From the NCBI GenBank assembly GCA_029564595.1, contig JAKQPS010000183.1:1-64000 (forward strand): 64,000 nucleotides of DNA, given 5' to 3'. Source of the DNA: a bacterium. GTDB taxonomy: Bacteria; UBP15; UBA6099. Each line of letters begins with the position of its first letter. Position 1 is the first letter of the stretch. Below are positions 36,843 to 44,826 of the stretch, piece by piece. Below the pieces are notes generated by a model that worked only from the letters and a program-made list of their open reading frames with translations, had not been told where the DNA came from and searched no databases. The position numbers and the translations under genes were made by a program.

Positions 36843-38306
36843 TCAGTCCTCTTCAACCGCCGCTTCGCCTTCTTCAGCAGAAACTTCTTCTGTGTCTGAA
36901 GCGCCTTCAACACCGGTCGCTTCCTCTTCAACCGCCGCTTCGCCTTCCGCGTCCGAAGTTCCCTCGACATCCGAAGCCTCTTCAGCCGCCTGCGGAGTTT
37001 CTTTTCTTTCAGCGGTTATCGATTCCGGAGCCTGCGGCGGCGCATGTCCTTCCTCCAGCAGCTTCACTCCGTTTTCTTTCATTTTCTCCTTAATCTCTTC
37101 AAGCGACTTGTCTCCGATTCCCGGCAGGCCTGTAACTTCGCCCTCCGTCATCTTTGCAAGATCGTAGATATATTTCAGTCCGGCTTCCGCAAGAAGGTTG
37201 GATGTTCTGGTGGACAGCCCAATGCCTTCCAGCGGCTTCGACAGCAAATCGGACACGCGAAGCTCCTGCGTCAGCCGCTCTTTTTCCGTGTCGCTCAATA
37301 TGTCTATCTTCCATGTCGTCAGCTTGTTCGCGAGGCGGGCATTTTGTCCCTGCTTTCCTATCGCAAGCGAAAGCTGATTATCCGGCACGATGACCTCCGC
37401 GCTGTGGTCGTCGAATATCTCCACCGAGATAACCTGCGCCGGGCTGAGCGCGTGCGCTATGAACTGCGCCGGCTCGTCGCTCCACGGTATGATGTCTATC
37501 TTCTCTCCGTTAAGCTCGTTGACGATGTTCTTCACCCTGCTTCCCTTGTACCCTACGCACGCCCCCACCGGGTCCACTTTCTCCTGCGTGGACACAACCG
37601 CCATCTTGGTCCGGTATCCGGCCTCTCTGACGATTTCCTTCACCTGCACTATTCCCTGCGCTATCTCCGGAACTTCTATCGAGAACAGCTTCTTGACGAA
37701 TTCGGGATCGCTCCTCGAAAGTATTATCTCGTTGTCCTTCGTGCCTCTGCGCACTTCCTTCACAAGCACTTTTAGCCGCCGGCCTATGCTCGGCTTCTCT
37801 CCGGGGATTCTTTCTTCGCGGGGCAGAAGTCCGTCTATCCGGTCGAAACTCACTATTATTCCGTTGCTCGTTATCCTGCTGACGATGCCCGTTATTATCT
37901 GCGTCTCTTTGTCGGCGAACCTGTCGAGCTGCATATTGCGTTCCATGTCGCGGACGCGCTGTACGATTAGCTGCTTAACTGTCTGGATGCCGATTCTGCG
38001 GAAGTTGCGCAGTGTCGCGGCGGTCTCCACAAGCTCGCCTACCTCGACTTCGTCGTTCACTCGCTGCGCGTCTTCAAGCGATATCTCCAGCGCCGGGTTC
38101 CTCACTTCTTCCACGACTTCCCTGACGCGGTAGATGTTGAGCCGTCCGGAGTCCACGTCAAATTCGACCCGGATAGACTGCAATCCTTCCGACTCCTGCT
38201 GATACGCCTTAACGAGAGCGTCCTCGACGATTTCCTGAATCAATTCCGGCGGCAGTTCGCGCTCGCGTTCAATCTGCCTGATCGCAAGTAAAAAGTCCGA
38301 TGTCAC
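36843..38306 (-). CDS. nusA: Transcription elongation/termination factor NusA
   Basis: About 487 residues: N-terminal RNA-polymerase-binding domain, S1 domain (KETQIITGIVSRITSNGIIVSF), two KH domains (VGACVGYKGSRVKNIVNELNGEKID; NQLSLAIGKQGQNARLA) and a helix-hairpin-helix segment (LPGIGDKSLEEIKEKM). After about residue 420 comes an acidic, low-complexity tail with two near-identical EGEAAVEE(E/D) blocks, encoded by a DNA repeat at about 36847 and 36928. Translation starts at GTG (38306), with AAGGAGC upstream. rimP, its usual first neighbour, is missing; instead a terminator-like leader lies just before the gene. Confidence 0.97.
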   Translation of the reverse strand: MTSDFLLAIRQIERERELPPELIQEIVEDALVKAYQQESEGLQSIRVEFDVDSGRLNIYRVREVVEEVRNPALEISLEDAQRVNDEVEVGELVETAATLRNFRRIGIQTVKQLIVQRVRDMERNMQLDRFADKETQIITGIVSRITSNGIIVSFDRIDGLLPREERIPGEKPSIGRRLKVLVKEVRRGTKDNEIILSRSDPEFVKKLFSIEVPEIAQGIVQVKEIVREAGYRTKMAVVSTQEKVDPVGACVGYKGSRVKNIVNELNGEKIDIIPWSDEPAQFIAHALSPAQVISVEIFDDHSAEVIVPDNQLSLAIGKQGQNARLANKLTTWKIDILSDTEKERLTQELRVSDLLSKPLEGIGLSTRTSNLLAEAGLKYIYDLAKMTEGEVTGLPGIGDKSLEEIKEKMKENGVKLLEEGHAPPQAPESITAERKETPQAAEEASDVEGTSDAEGEAAVEEEATGVEGASDTEEVSAEEGEAAVEED

Positions 38307-38385
38307 GGCCGTGCTCCTTTAATTTCTTTTTTTCGCCCGCTTCCGGGAATCCCGTTCCCGGTCCGCGTTTTTCCCCTATCAACAA

Positions 38386-38450
38386 AAAAAGTGGGCTGAA
38401 CCCACTTTCGGCGGGTCGGCCCGCTCGCATACCGACGGGCCGTTTTGCAA
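38386..38450 (-). promoter_or_regulatory. Terminator-like leader (rimP-leader type) upstream of nusA
   Basis: On the minus strand AAAGTGGG-TTCAG-CCCACTTT (38388-38408) is followed directly by a run of seven T in all, a full intrinsic-terminator shape, 80 bases before nusA. Just upstream is a second GC-rich stem (GGCCCGTCGGT...ACCGACGGGCC on plus) at about 38410-38441. No gene lies upstream on this strand to be terminated, so it probably acts as an attenuator in the nusA leader. Confidence 0.7.
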
Positions 38451-38585
38451 TATTATAGACACCTGCTCCTCTTTTGTAAACTCCGCGCTCATTATTTATT
38501 GATTACCATTTACTATATAGCGTTTTTTAAACTTTTCACTAAAAACCTTTCTATTTGCTCAATCTTTATGGAATAATTTTCGTCG

Positions 38586-39515
38586 ATGATTGTGGCATTA
38601 AGGAAAATAGTAAAAACCGCTTTCGCGTTGATCTTCGCTATCGCTTTCGCGCTGGTCCTTTTGGCTCTGTATTCCATTTATTTAGAGCCTCGATGGGTCG
38701 AAGTCACGCGCCACGACGTTCTATTCGAAAACTATCCTGCGGACTCCCCGCCTCTGAAAATTCTCCTCATGGCGGATTTCCACTGCGGGCCTTACATGCC
38801 CGTCGAGCGCTTGCGGCGCTTCATCGACATCGCCAATAAACAGTCCGCCAACGCCGCTTTGCTCGACGGCGATTTCGTCAGCTACTCCGAAAAAAACGCC
38901 GACGCCTGCGCCCTCGAACTTTCCCGCCTAAAAACCACGCTCGGCTCCTTTGCCGCTCTCGGCAACCATGACTACTGGGAAGACGCCGGCTATGTCGCGG
39001 ACGCCCTCAGAAAAAACGGCGTCGACGTCGTCGTCAACGGAAACCGCCGCTTGGCGGACGGCGTATGGCTCGCCTCCATCGACGACGAGTGGACCGGCCA
39101 TCCCAATCCCGACAAGGCTTTCAGAGGCATCCCGCCCAGCTCCGTCCGCATCGCCCTCACTCACAGTCCGAAGCTCTTCCCGGCCCTCAGAGACCGGGAC
39201 TGCCTCGCTCTCTCCGGACACACTCACGCCGGTCAGATTGACATCCCCGGCATCCCCAGAAATCAGCTTCCCGGACTTCTCAACTCGCGCTACCTCAGAG
39301 GATGGTACTTCGACGGTAATTCCAGATTGTACGTCAATCGCGGCCTCGGCATGGTTAATCCTCCTATGAGATTCCGCGCCAGACCAGAAATTTCAGTCTT
39401 CACAATCAGCCGCGGAACCCCCGATGTCTCCCGCATGAAAGCAAACGAACCTTTCGACCCCGACGCCCCGATTAGAAAGTTCTCTTTCCGCTTGATGAGA
39501 TTCATCACCCGCTGA
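38586..39515 (+). CDS. Membrane-anchored metallophosphoesterase
   Basis: About 309 residues. One N-terminal membrane helix (KTAFALIFAIAFALVLLALYSIYL), then a calcineurin-like phosphoesterase domain with all metal-binding motifs in order: LMADFHCGP, LDGDFVSYS, LGNHDYW, LTHSP and SGHTHAGQID. This matches the YkuE/YaeI group of phosphodiesterases associated with lipids such as UDP-diacylglucosamine or phosphatidylglycerol-related substrates; which applies here is not clear. It starts a plus-strand unit on its own, divergent from nusA with 279 bases between, and ends in a strong terminator. Confidence 0.88.
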   Translation: MIVALRKIVKTAFALIFAIAFALVLLALYSIYLEPRWVEVTRHDVLFENYPADSPPLKILLMADFHCGPYMPVERLRRFIDIANKQSANAALLDGDFVSYSEKNADACALELSRLKTTLGSFAALGNHDYWEDAGYVADALRKNGVDVVVNGNRRLADGVWLASIDDEWTGHPNPDKAFRGIPPSSVRIALTHSPKLFPALRDRDCLALSGHTHAGQIDIPGIPRNQLPGLLNSRYLRGWYFDGNSRLYVNRGLGMVNPPMRFRARPEISVFTISRGTPDVSRMKANEPFDPDAPIRKFSFRLMRFITR

Positions 39516-39563
39516 CGTCTCCCCTGCATCGTTTTTATAAAAAATTCGCCGCATCTAATCAAA

Positions 39564-39616
39564 GCCGATTTTATTTTGAACGAAGTTCAATAAAATCGGC
39601 GATTAAGATTTTTTTT
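39564..39616 (+). terminator. Strong terminator after the metallophosphoesterase
   Basis: GCCGATTTTATT(TT)GAAC pairs with GTTCAATAAAATCGGC (16 bp with one two-base bulge, loop GAA), followed after ten bases by T8. Its symmetry could also stop the minus-strand mutase transcript. Confidence 0.85.
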
Positions 39617-39625
39617 GGAAGGGGC

Positions 39626-39663
39626 GCGGGGAAACCTATTTTTGCAAAAAATGGTTTCCCCGC
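39626..39663. repeat. Second long hairpin next to the terminator
   Basis: GCGGGGAAACC (39626-39636) pairs with GGTTTCCCCGC (39653-39663), and the stem continues with T/A pairs to a TGC loop. It lies 22 bases before the 3' end of the mutase gene on minus, so may be its transcript 3' end. Confidence 0.6.
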
Positions 39664-39685
39664 ACATTCTTATAAGAATTATTTA

Positions 39686-41359
39686 TCAAGGAGCGCGGAA
39701 CACTCCGAACACATCCCTGAACACGCCGCAGATTTCGCCCAGAGTGGCGTCCGCCCGCGCCGCTTCCAGTATCGCGTCAAACAGCGGCGCGTCGGGCGTT
39801 TCAGCCAGTTTCCTGAGAGCGTCAAGAGAAGCGGCCGCCCTCCCTCCGTCTCTCTCCGCGCGCAACTTCTCCAGATTCGCCTTTTGTTCCCTTTCAGCCT
39901 GTTCGCTGACACGCAACAGTATATGCTTCTTCTCGCCTTTGGCTTGGAACTTGTTTACGCCGACCACCACCCGGCGGCCCGACTCCACATCCTTCTGCCA
40001 CCTGTACGCCGCGTCTTGTATCTCTTTTTGCATCCATCCCTTTTCAATCGCTCCCACAGCCCCGCCCATCCCGTCTATCTTCTCGATATACTCCATCGAA
40101 ACGCGCTCTATCTCGTCGGTGAGGCTTTCGATGAAATAGGAGCCGGCCAAGGGGTCGATGGTGTCCGCCGCCCCGCTTTCGTGAGCTATTATCTGTTGCG
40201 TGCGCAGAGCGACGCGGACCGCGTCCTCGCTAGGCAGCGCCAGCGCCTCGTCCCATGAATTCGTGTGCAGCGACTGCGTCCCGCCAAGCACGGCCGCAAG
40301 CGCCTGCAGCGTCACACGCGCCACATTGTTGTCCGCCTGTTGCGCCGTCAGCATCGACCCCGCCGTCTGCGTGTGGAACCTCATCATCATCGACGTCGGC
40401 TTCTTCGCTCCGAAACGCTCCTTCATTATCTTCGCCCACAGCCTCCGCGCCGCCCTGTACTTCGCTATCTCCTCGAAAAAATTGTTGTGCGCGTTGAAAA
40501 AGAAACTCAGCCTCCCCGCGAACTGGTCCACATCCAGCCCCGCGTCTATGGCCGACTGCGCGTACGCTATCCCGTCAGCCAGCGTGAACGCGACCTCCTG
40601 TGCCGCCGTCGATCCCGCCTCCCGGATGTGATACCCGCTTATGCTTATCGTGTTCCACTTCGGCACGCTCGCCGCGCAATATTTGAACACGTCGGTTATC
40701 AGCCTCATAGACGGCTTCGGCGGGAAGATGTACATCCCCCTCGCGGTGTATTCTTTCAGAATATCATTCTGGACAGTCCCGTTGAGAGCGCCCGGAGCCA
40801 CGCCTTTCCGCTCCGCCGCGACGATGTACATCGCAAGCAGAACGTTCGCCGGCGCGTTTATCGTCATCGACACGCTTATCTTTGAAAAATCCAGCCCGTC
40901 GAAAAGAGCCTCGATGTCCCGCGCTGAATCGACCGGCACGCCCGTCTTTCCGACTTCCCCTTCCGCCAGCGGATTGTCCGAATCCATTCCCAACTGAGTC
41001 GGAAGGTCGAACGCAACACTGAAACCCGTCTGCCCCTGCTCCGCCAAATACCTGAAACGCTCGTTGGTTTCTTTCGCCGAAGAGAACCCCGCGTACTGCC
41101 GCATCGTCCAGAACCGGCCTCTGTACATCGTGGGCTGAACTCCGCGCGTGAACGGATATTCCCCCGGAAATCCCACATTGTCGATATACTCTTCATCCGT
41201 CGGCGCGTCGCTCGGACAATACAGCCTTCCCACTTCTATTCCGGACGTCGTTTCAAAACCGCTCTCCCTCTCGGGGAACTTCCCCGCCGATTTGGCCACA
41301 GCCCCGTTTTCCCATTCTTCCTTCTTCTCGCGAATCGTTTTGCGGATATCGTCGCCCAT
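39686..41359 (-). CDS. Methylmalonyl-CoA mutase family, large (catalytic) subunit alone
   Basis: About 557 residues: only the substrate-binding TIM-barrel part, as in the split enzymes of archaea and many anaerobes. Motifs include [25 protein letters not shown] near residue 75, [14 protein letters not shown] and the [15 protein letters not shown] region. The B12-binding small domain (DxHxxG) is absent and no separate small-subunit gene is within the window, so it must be supplied from elsewhere. It isomerises methylmalonyl-CoA and succinyl-CoA, or a related acyl-CoA pair such as ethylmalonyl- or isobutyryl-CoA. The ATG at 41359 has AAGGAG eight bases upstream; a longer reading to 41401 is less likely. 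Confidence 0.93.
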   Translation of the reverse strand: MGDDIRKTIREKKEEWENGAVAKSAGKFPERESGFETTSGIEVGRLYCPSDAPTDEEYIDNVGFPGEYPFTRGVQPTMYRGRFWTMRQYAGFSSAKETNERFRYLAEQGQTGFSVAFDLPTQLGMDSDNPLAEGEVGKTGVPVDSARDIEALFDGLDFSKISVSMTINAPANVLLAMYIVAAERKGVAPGALNGTVQNDILKEYTARGMYIFPPKPSMRLITDVFKYCAASVPKWNTISISGYHIREAGSTAAQEVAFTLADGIAYAQSAIDAGLDVDQFAGRLSFFFNAHNNFFEEIAKYRAARRLWAKIMKERFGAKKPTSMMMRFHTQTAGSMLTAQQADNNVARVTLQALAAVLGGTQSLHTNSWDEALALPSEDAVRVALRTQQIIAHESGAADTIDPLAGSYFIESLTDEIERVSMEYIEKIDGMGGAVGAIEKGWMQKEIQDAAYRWQKDVESGRRVVVGVNKFQAKGEKKHILLRVSEQAEREQKANLEKLRAERDGGRAAASLDALRKLAETPDAPLFDAILEAARADATLGEICGVFRDVFGVFRAP

Positions 41360-41514
41360 CGATTTGTCTCCTTTTTGCGTCCGACAACGTTCATCGGCCA
41401 ATTCCCTGCCATGCTGATTCTTATCTGATTCCTAATAATACCATATCGCGTTTGAACGACGCCCTTTATTTATTTTTTCTGTTCGAGTCCGCGAAAAATC
41501 GTTAAAATAGATTG

Positions 41515-42165
41515 ATGCCGTATTCAAGGAAACATCATCTCGAAATCGAAGCAGGCGCTGGAAAAGCCCTTCAAGGGATAGACTTGCCCGCAAGAGCGCG
41601 GACTCTCGGATTTCGAATTGTCGAAAAGCCGGACGCCTCAAAACAAATCATCGTCGACTATCTGGGCCGCAGGGTCTATCTAGACCCCGCAACCCTGAAA
41701 ACAGCCGACGCCGGCGGACGCCCTCTCCCACTCCAGATGAGGACCATCCTTTTCCACTATCTGCTAAACGAGACCGCCGCGCCCCTCGCAGGCGAATTCA
41801 TCCCTCTCAGAAAAATCCCGGAAATGATGAACTACGCCGAAGTCATAAGACGCCGCTCGGAAATCTTTCTGATTAGAGCTTTCGGAAAAAATCCGGAGCT
41901 TCTCTTCGACATCATTCCCGAAGTGGACGGCGCGCGTGTGGACATCGGCGACGCCGCCGTCAGGCTTTTCCCCCTTCCTCTCGTCCCTATGCTAGTGGCG
42001 ATTCACGGCGAGGACGAGGGCATCCCCGCCGAAGCTTCCGTCATGTTCGACCGCTCGGCTCCTTCCTTGCTTCACCTCGAAGACCTTGTGGTCATCGCCG
42101 AGCTTGTTTCTCATAAACTCGTCAATTTGACCGCGTCCGAGAAAGCGTCGAGGCCCGTTTCATGA
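41515..42165 (+). CDS. DUF3786 domain protein
   Basis: About 216 residues, the whole length of the DUF3786 family. Features are the LDYLGRRVYLDP-type motif (here IIVDYLGRRVYLDP), LPLQMRTILFHYLLN, the FIPLRKIPE segment, and the late ALVAIHGEDEG-like strand (MLVAIHGEDEGIPAEASVMFDRSAP). The family is found mainly in anaerobes, often beside corrinoid or iron-sulfur proteins; its function is not known. The ATG at 41515 follows a TTG that could also be used. The gene overlaps the next by four bases (ATGA), so it is coupled to a PhnD-like binding protein. It is divergent from the mutase gene, with 155 bases between. Confidence 0.8.
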   Translation: MPYSRKHHLEIEAGAGKALQGIDLPARARTLGFRIVEKPDASKQIIVDYLGRRVYLDPATLKTADAGGRPLPLQMRTILFHYLLNETAAPLAGEFIPLRKIPEMMNYAEVIRRRSEIFLIRAFGKNPELLFDIIPEVDGARVDIGDAAVRLFPLPLVPMLVAIHGEDEGIPAEASVMFDRSAPSLLHLEDLVVIAELVSHKLVNLTASEKASRPVS

Positions 42166-43118
42166 CCCTAAAATCTGATTTGCACGCCAGACGTATTCTT
42201 TTGCGCCCGTCAGTTTTCAGCGTCTCGTTTTTCGCGGCTCTTTTTTTGCTTTTATCTATCTCCGCTCTTTCATCCGATAAATCTGAAAAACAGCCGTCAT
42301 TAGTGTGCGGCGTCAGATTCAGCGACTCCGGCAGGCACGATGTCTTTGTGAAATCTATGGTCTCCAATTTTTTTTCCCGCATCGCCGAAAAAAAAGGCGT
42401 CGACGTCGAAGTCAGATGGTACACTGACGACGAGAGCCTGTTCAGGGACCTCCGATCAGGCGAGCTGAACTTTTTCTATTACCATAAAAAAATAGTTCCC
42501 GGCCCTCTCGAAAGCGCCTCGTTCCATCCGTGGTTGAGATACGAATTCCTCGGCTCGTTCAAGGACAAAGCGTGCTTATACGTCAGAAAAAACGGAGACA
42601 TCAAAAAACTGTCCCGACTCGAAGGAAAAACAATCGCGACCCAGCCCGAACTTAACGAATACGCTTCGCTGCGAAACATCATCGGCAAAAAGCCTCAGGA
42701 CTTCTTCTCTTCGACCCTGCTTAACGGAGACGCAGAGGAATCGCTCGCTCTTTTGCTGAACGGCGACGCTGACGCCGCTTTCGTTTTTAAGTCGAACGTC
42801 AGCTTCATGAAAATCTCAAACAATCATTCAATCAACGCAATCAGGGAATTATCGTGCTCGTCGCCTCTCGAATTCCCGCCTGTTCATATCGTCGACGGAA
42901 CGCCTGCGGAGATTGCCGACAGCATAAGGAAAATGGCGGTCTCCGCCCACGAAAGCGAAGACATGGCCGATTTCAGGCCCTTGTTCAAAACATACGGTTT
43001 CAGATTCGCCGACGCTGAAAAAAAAGATTTTTTCAACATAGACAAATTCTTGGCCGAGCTTGAATCAAAAGGTTGGAACGCCGATTTCGAAGAGTGGTTG
43101 TCTTCGGTCGAGCATTAA
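42162..43118 (+). CDS. PhnD-like periplasmic substrate-binding protein
   Basis: About 318 residues. An N-terminal hydrophobic segment (VSFFAALFLLLSISALSS, residues about 20-37) is a signal peptide or anchor after a long positive n-region. The mature part looks like the phosphate/phosphonate-binding (PhnD, SBP type 2) fold: LVCGVRFSD, the RDLRSGELNFFYYH segment that usually reads ALxxGxxDxxxxg, LSRLEGKTIATQ and LLNGDADAAFVFKS. No ABC ATPase or permease accompanies it; instead it is coupled by a four-base overlap to the DUF3786 gene and precedes a histidine-rich protein by 42 bases. It may therefore be a sensor or a metal-ligand binder rather than a transporter part. Confidence 0.72.
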   Translation: MTLKSDLHARRILLRPSVFSVSFFAALFLLLSISALSSDKSEKQPSLVCGVRFSDSGRHDVFVKSMVSNFFSRIAEKKGVDVEVRWYTDDESLFRDLRSGELNFFYYHKKIVPGPLESASFHPWLRYEFLGSFKDKACLYVRKNGDIKKLSRLEGKTIATQPELNEYASLRNIIGKKPQDFFSSTLLNGDAEESLALLLNGDADAAFVFKSNVSFMKISNNHSINAIRELSCSSPLEFPPVHIVDGTPAEIADSIRKMAVSAHESEDMADFRPLFKTYGFRFADAEKKDFFNIDKFLAELESKGWNADFEEWLSSVEH

Positions 43119-43160
43119 ATATAACGGGCCTGACGCTCGTCTGGCCCATCGGAGGGTGAA

Positions 43161-43559
43161 ATGAAAGACAAACACGAACATTCGCATTGCCATGAGCACG
43201 AGCATTCTCACAGTCATGCTCACGAGCACGAACACTGCCATGAGCACGAGCATGATAGCGAAGGCGGCCATCAGCACGACCATGCTCACGAAAATCTGCA
43301 TGAGGGCGGCTGCGCTCGCTCTCATGAACATTCATCCGGGAGCGCTGACGCCTCGGCGTCCTCGGACGAAAACAAAAAACTCAAGATTCGCATCGAGCGC
43401 TGGATGGAACACAACAGGGAGCATCAGGAATCTTTGGAGGAATGGGCTGCGAAAGCCCGCGGCATGGGCCTTTCGGACGCGGCAGACTCTCTGGCTAAAT
43501 CAGCCGAGGCAATGGCCGCCTCGGTGTCCGAACTGAAAAAAGCTCTCGCGGCGTTCTGA
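43161..43559 (+). CDS. Histidine-rich metal-binding protein
   Basis: About 132 residues. The first 57 contain about 21 His and three Cys, arranged as H-x-H repeats (HEHSHCHEHEHSH and so on), clearly a metal-buffering segment for Ni, Co, Zn or Cu. The C-terminal half is a charged helical domain (IRIERWMEHNREHQESLEEWAAKARGMG and a final coiled helix) of a type seen attached to His-rich tails of metal transport proteins. There is no signal peptide, so it is cytoplasmic. A strong GGAGGG precedes the ATG. Its place after a DUF3786 and a binding-protein gene suggests a metal handling role for the cluster. Confidence 0.8.
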   Translation: MKDKHEHSHCHEHEHSHSHAHEHEHCHEHEHDSEGGHQHDHAHENLHEGGCARSHEHSSGSADASASSDENKKLKIRIERWMEHNREHQESLEEWAAKARGMGLSDAADSLAKSAEAMAASVSELKKALAAF

Positions 43560-43671
43560 TTGTCGCGCGGCCTGAGTTTATCCCGCATTCGCCCGCGCGC
43601 CTCCGGCGCTATATAATTACTTTCGCGCCCGGCCGCTCCTCCATAATATCAATCCGGGCGCGCGGATCGAC

Positions 43672-44694
43672 ATGATTAAACTGTCTTTCAAAATATTCGC
43701 CGTACTCACTGTCGCCTTTTTCATCCTCGCTGCAGGCGTTTTTATCGCGGTCAAAACCAACCCGCCCGAATACATCGTCAGCGACGTCATCGTGGACGGC
43801 GTCTATCCAACCGCGCGCGAACACCTCAAAGGCAAATTCATAAGGATGCTCTTGGACCTCGAAAGCGGCAAAGACATACAAGAGTTCGAAATCACCGAAA
43901 TCGAGGCGAACGCCCACATCCGCCAGATGTTCGACAATTTCATAACCCCCAGCGGAATGCCCATCGCCACCGACCCTTACCTCTTCATGAGCCCGGGCAA
44001 GCTGAAGTTGCGTTTTGACATTCCTTTCGGCAACATGATGGAGTTCATCGGAAATAAAATGGACGACATGGCTCTGGACGACAACCTCAAGGCCATAGCG
44101 ACCGATAAAGGCTCCCGCTCCAAGATGACTATAACCGTCATCGTTCGGGTCTATTGGGTCGAAAAGGAGAGCCGCCCTTTCTTCTATCTTGAAAAAATCT
44201 ACATCGGCGCGCTCCCGGTCGCCGTCCCGCTGGCTCTCGCGGAATACCAACAGCAGTTCAACGACAATATTTGGGGCGGATACGAGCGGAACATGTCCAG
44301 CATCCCCGTCTACATCAAGAAAATCGAAGCGCGCGAGAAAATCTTCCGCTTCGACCTCGAGCCGCGAGTGACTCCCGAATACTCTTTCGCCCGCCAGTCC
44401 GAAAAGTTCCTTCAGGCCAATCCGGAACTGGGGCGCGCTATGGATAGCAAAAACTGCCTCTACGGCTGCACTCAAGAGGAATGGGACGCTCTTCAGAAGT
44501 ATCACTCCGAACTGAAGACTCTCGGAGCGCGGGATATCAAAATGACGGACGCCGTGCGCGCTCAGGCTATGGTAAACATGATGAAGAGAAGAGACGCCGA
44601 ACGCAGGGAGAACCCTTTCGAGCGCCGCAAGGAATACGAGCCTGAGACCGAACCGGACGTCATTATCTATCCTGAACGTTACGAAGGAATGTGA
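43672..44694 (+). CDS. Unknown membrane-anchored protein
   Basis: About 340 residues; I recognise no family. Residues 5-28 (SFKIFAVLTVAFFILAAGVFIAV) form one membrane helix, leaving the rest probably in the periplasm. The remainder is a mixed alpha/beta region with many charged residues, a segment with two Cys close together (NCLYGC, about 262-267), and a highly charged C-terminal tail (RRDAERRENPFERRKEYEPETEPD). There is no strong ribosome site before the ATG. It ends the plus-strand group that begins with the DUF3786 gene, after a 112-base gap, and precedes clpC by 132 bases with its own promoter. Confidence 0.65.
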   Translation: MIKLSFKIFAVLTVAFFILAAGVFIAVKTNPPEYIVSDVIVDGVYPTAREHLKGKFIRMLLDLESGKDIQEFEITEIEANAHIRQMFDNFITPSGMPIATDPYLFMSPGKLKLRFDIPFGNMMEFIGNKMDDMALDDNLKAIATDKGSRSKMTITVIVRVYWVEKESRPFFYLEKIYIGALPVAVPLALAEYQQQFNDNIWGGYERNMSSIPVYIKKIEAREKIFRFDLEPRVTPEYSFARQSEKFLQANPELGRAMDSKNCLYGCTQEEWDALQKYHSELKTLGARDIKMTDAVRAQAMVNMMKRRDAERRENPFERRKEYEPETEPDVIIYPERYEGM

Positions 44695-44766
44695 GCCGGC
44701 CGCCCCCCCGTCGCCCTTTATTTCATTGCCCGGCCCTTTATTGTGGAAATGTTGTTTGTCATTAAC

Positions 44767-44772
44767 TATAAT
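44767..44772 (+). promoter_or_regulatory. -10 promoter element for clpC
   Basis: A perfect TATAAT 54 bases upstream of the clpC start. TTGTGG at 44741 is the nearest -35-like hexamer but the spacing (20) is long. No CtsR or CIRCE-type operator is seen. Confidence 0.45.
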
Positions 44773-44826
44773 TAGCGCAGGCTCGGCGTTCCGCCGGACT
44801 TACTACAACTAATGGAGATTCTCAAA

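Noticed and set aside
43161-43340. Possible DNA tandem repeat or CRISPR-like pattern of GAGCACGAGCAT units
   Set aside because: The repeat is explained by codons for alternating His and Glu in a real histidine-rich protein with a strong ribosome site.
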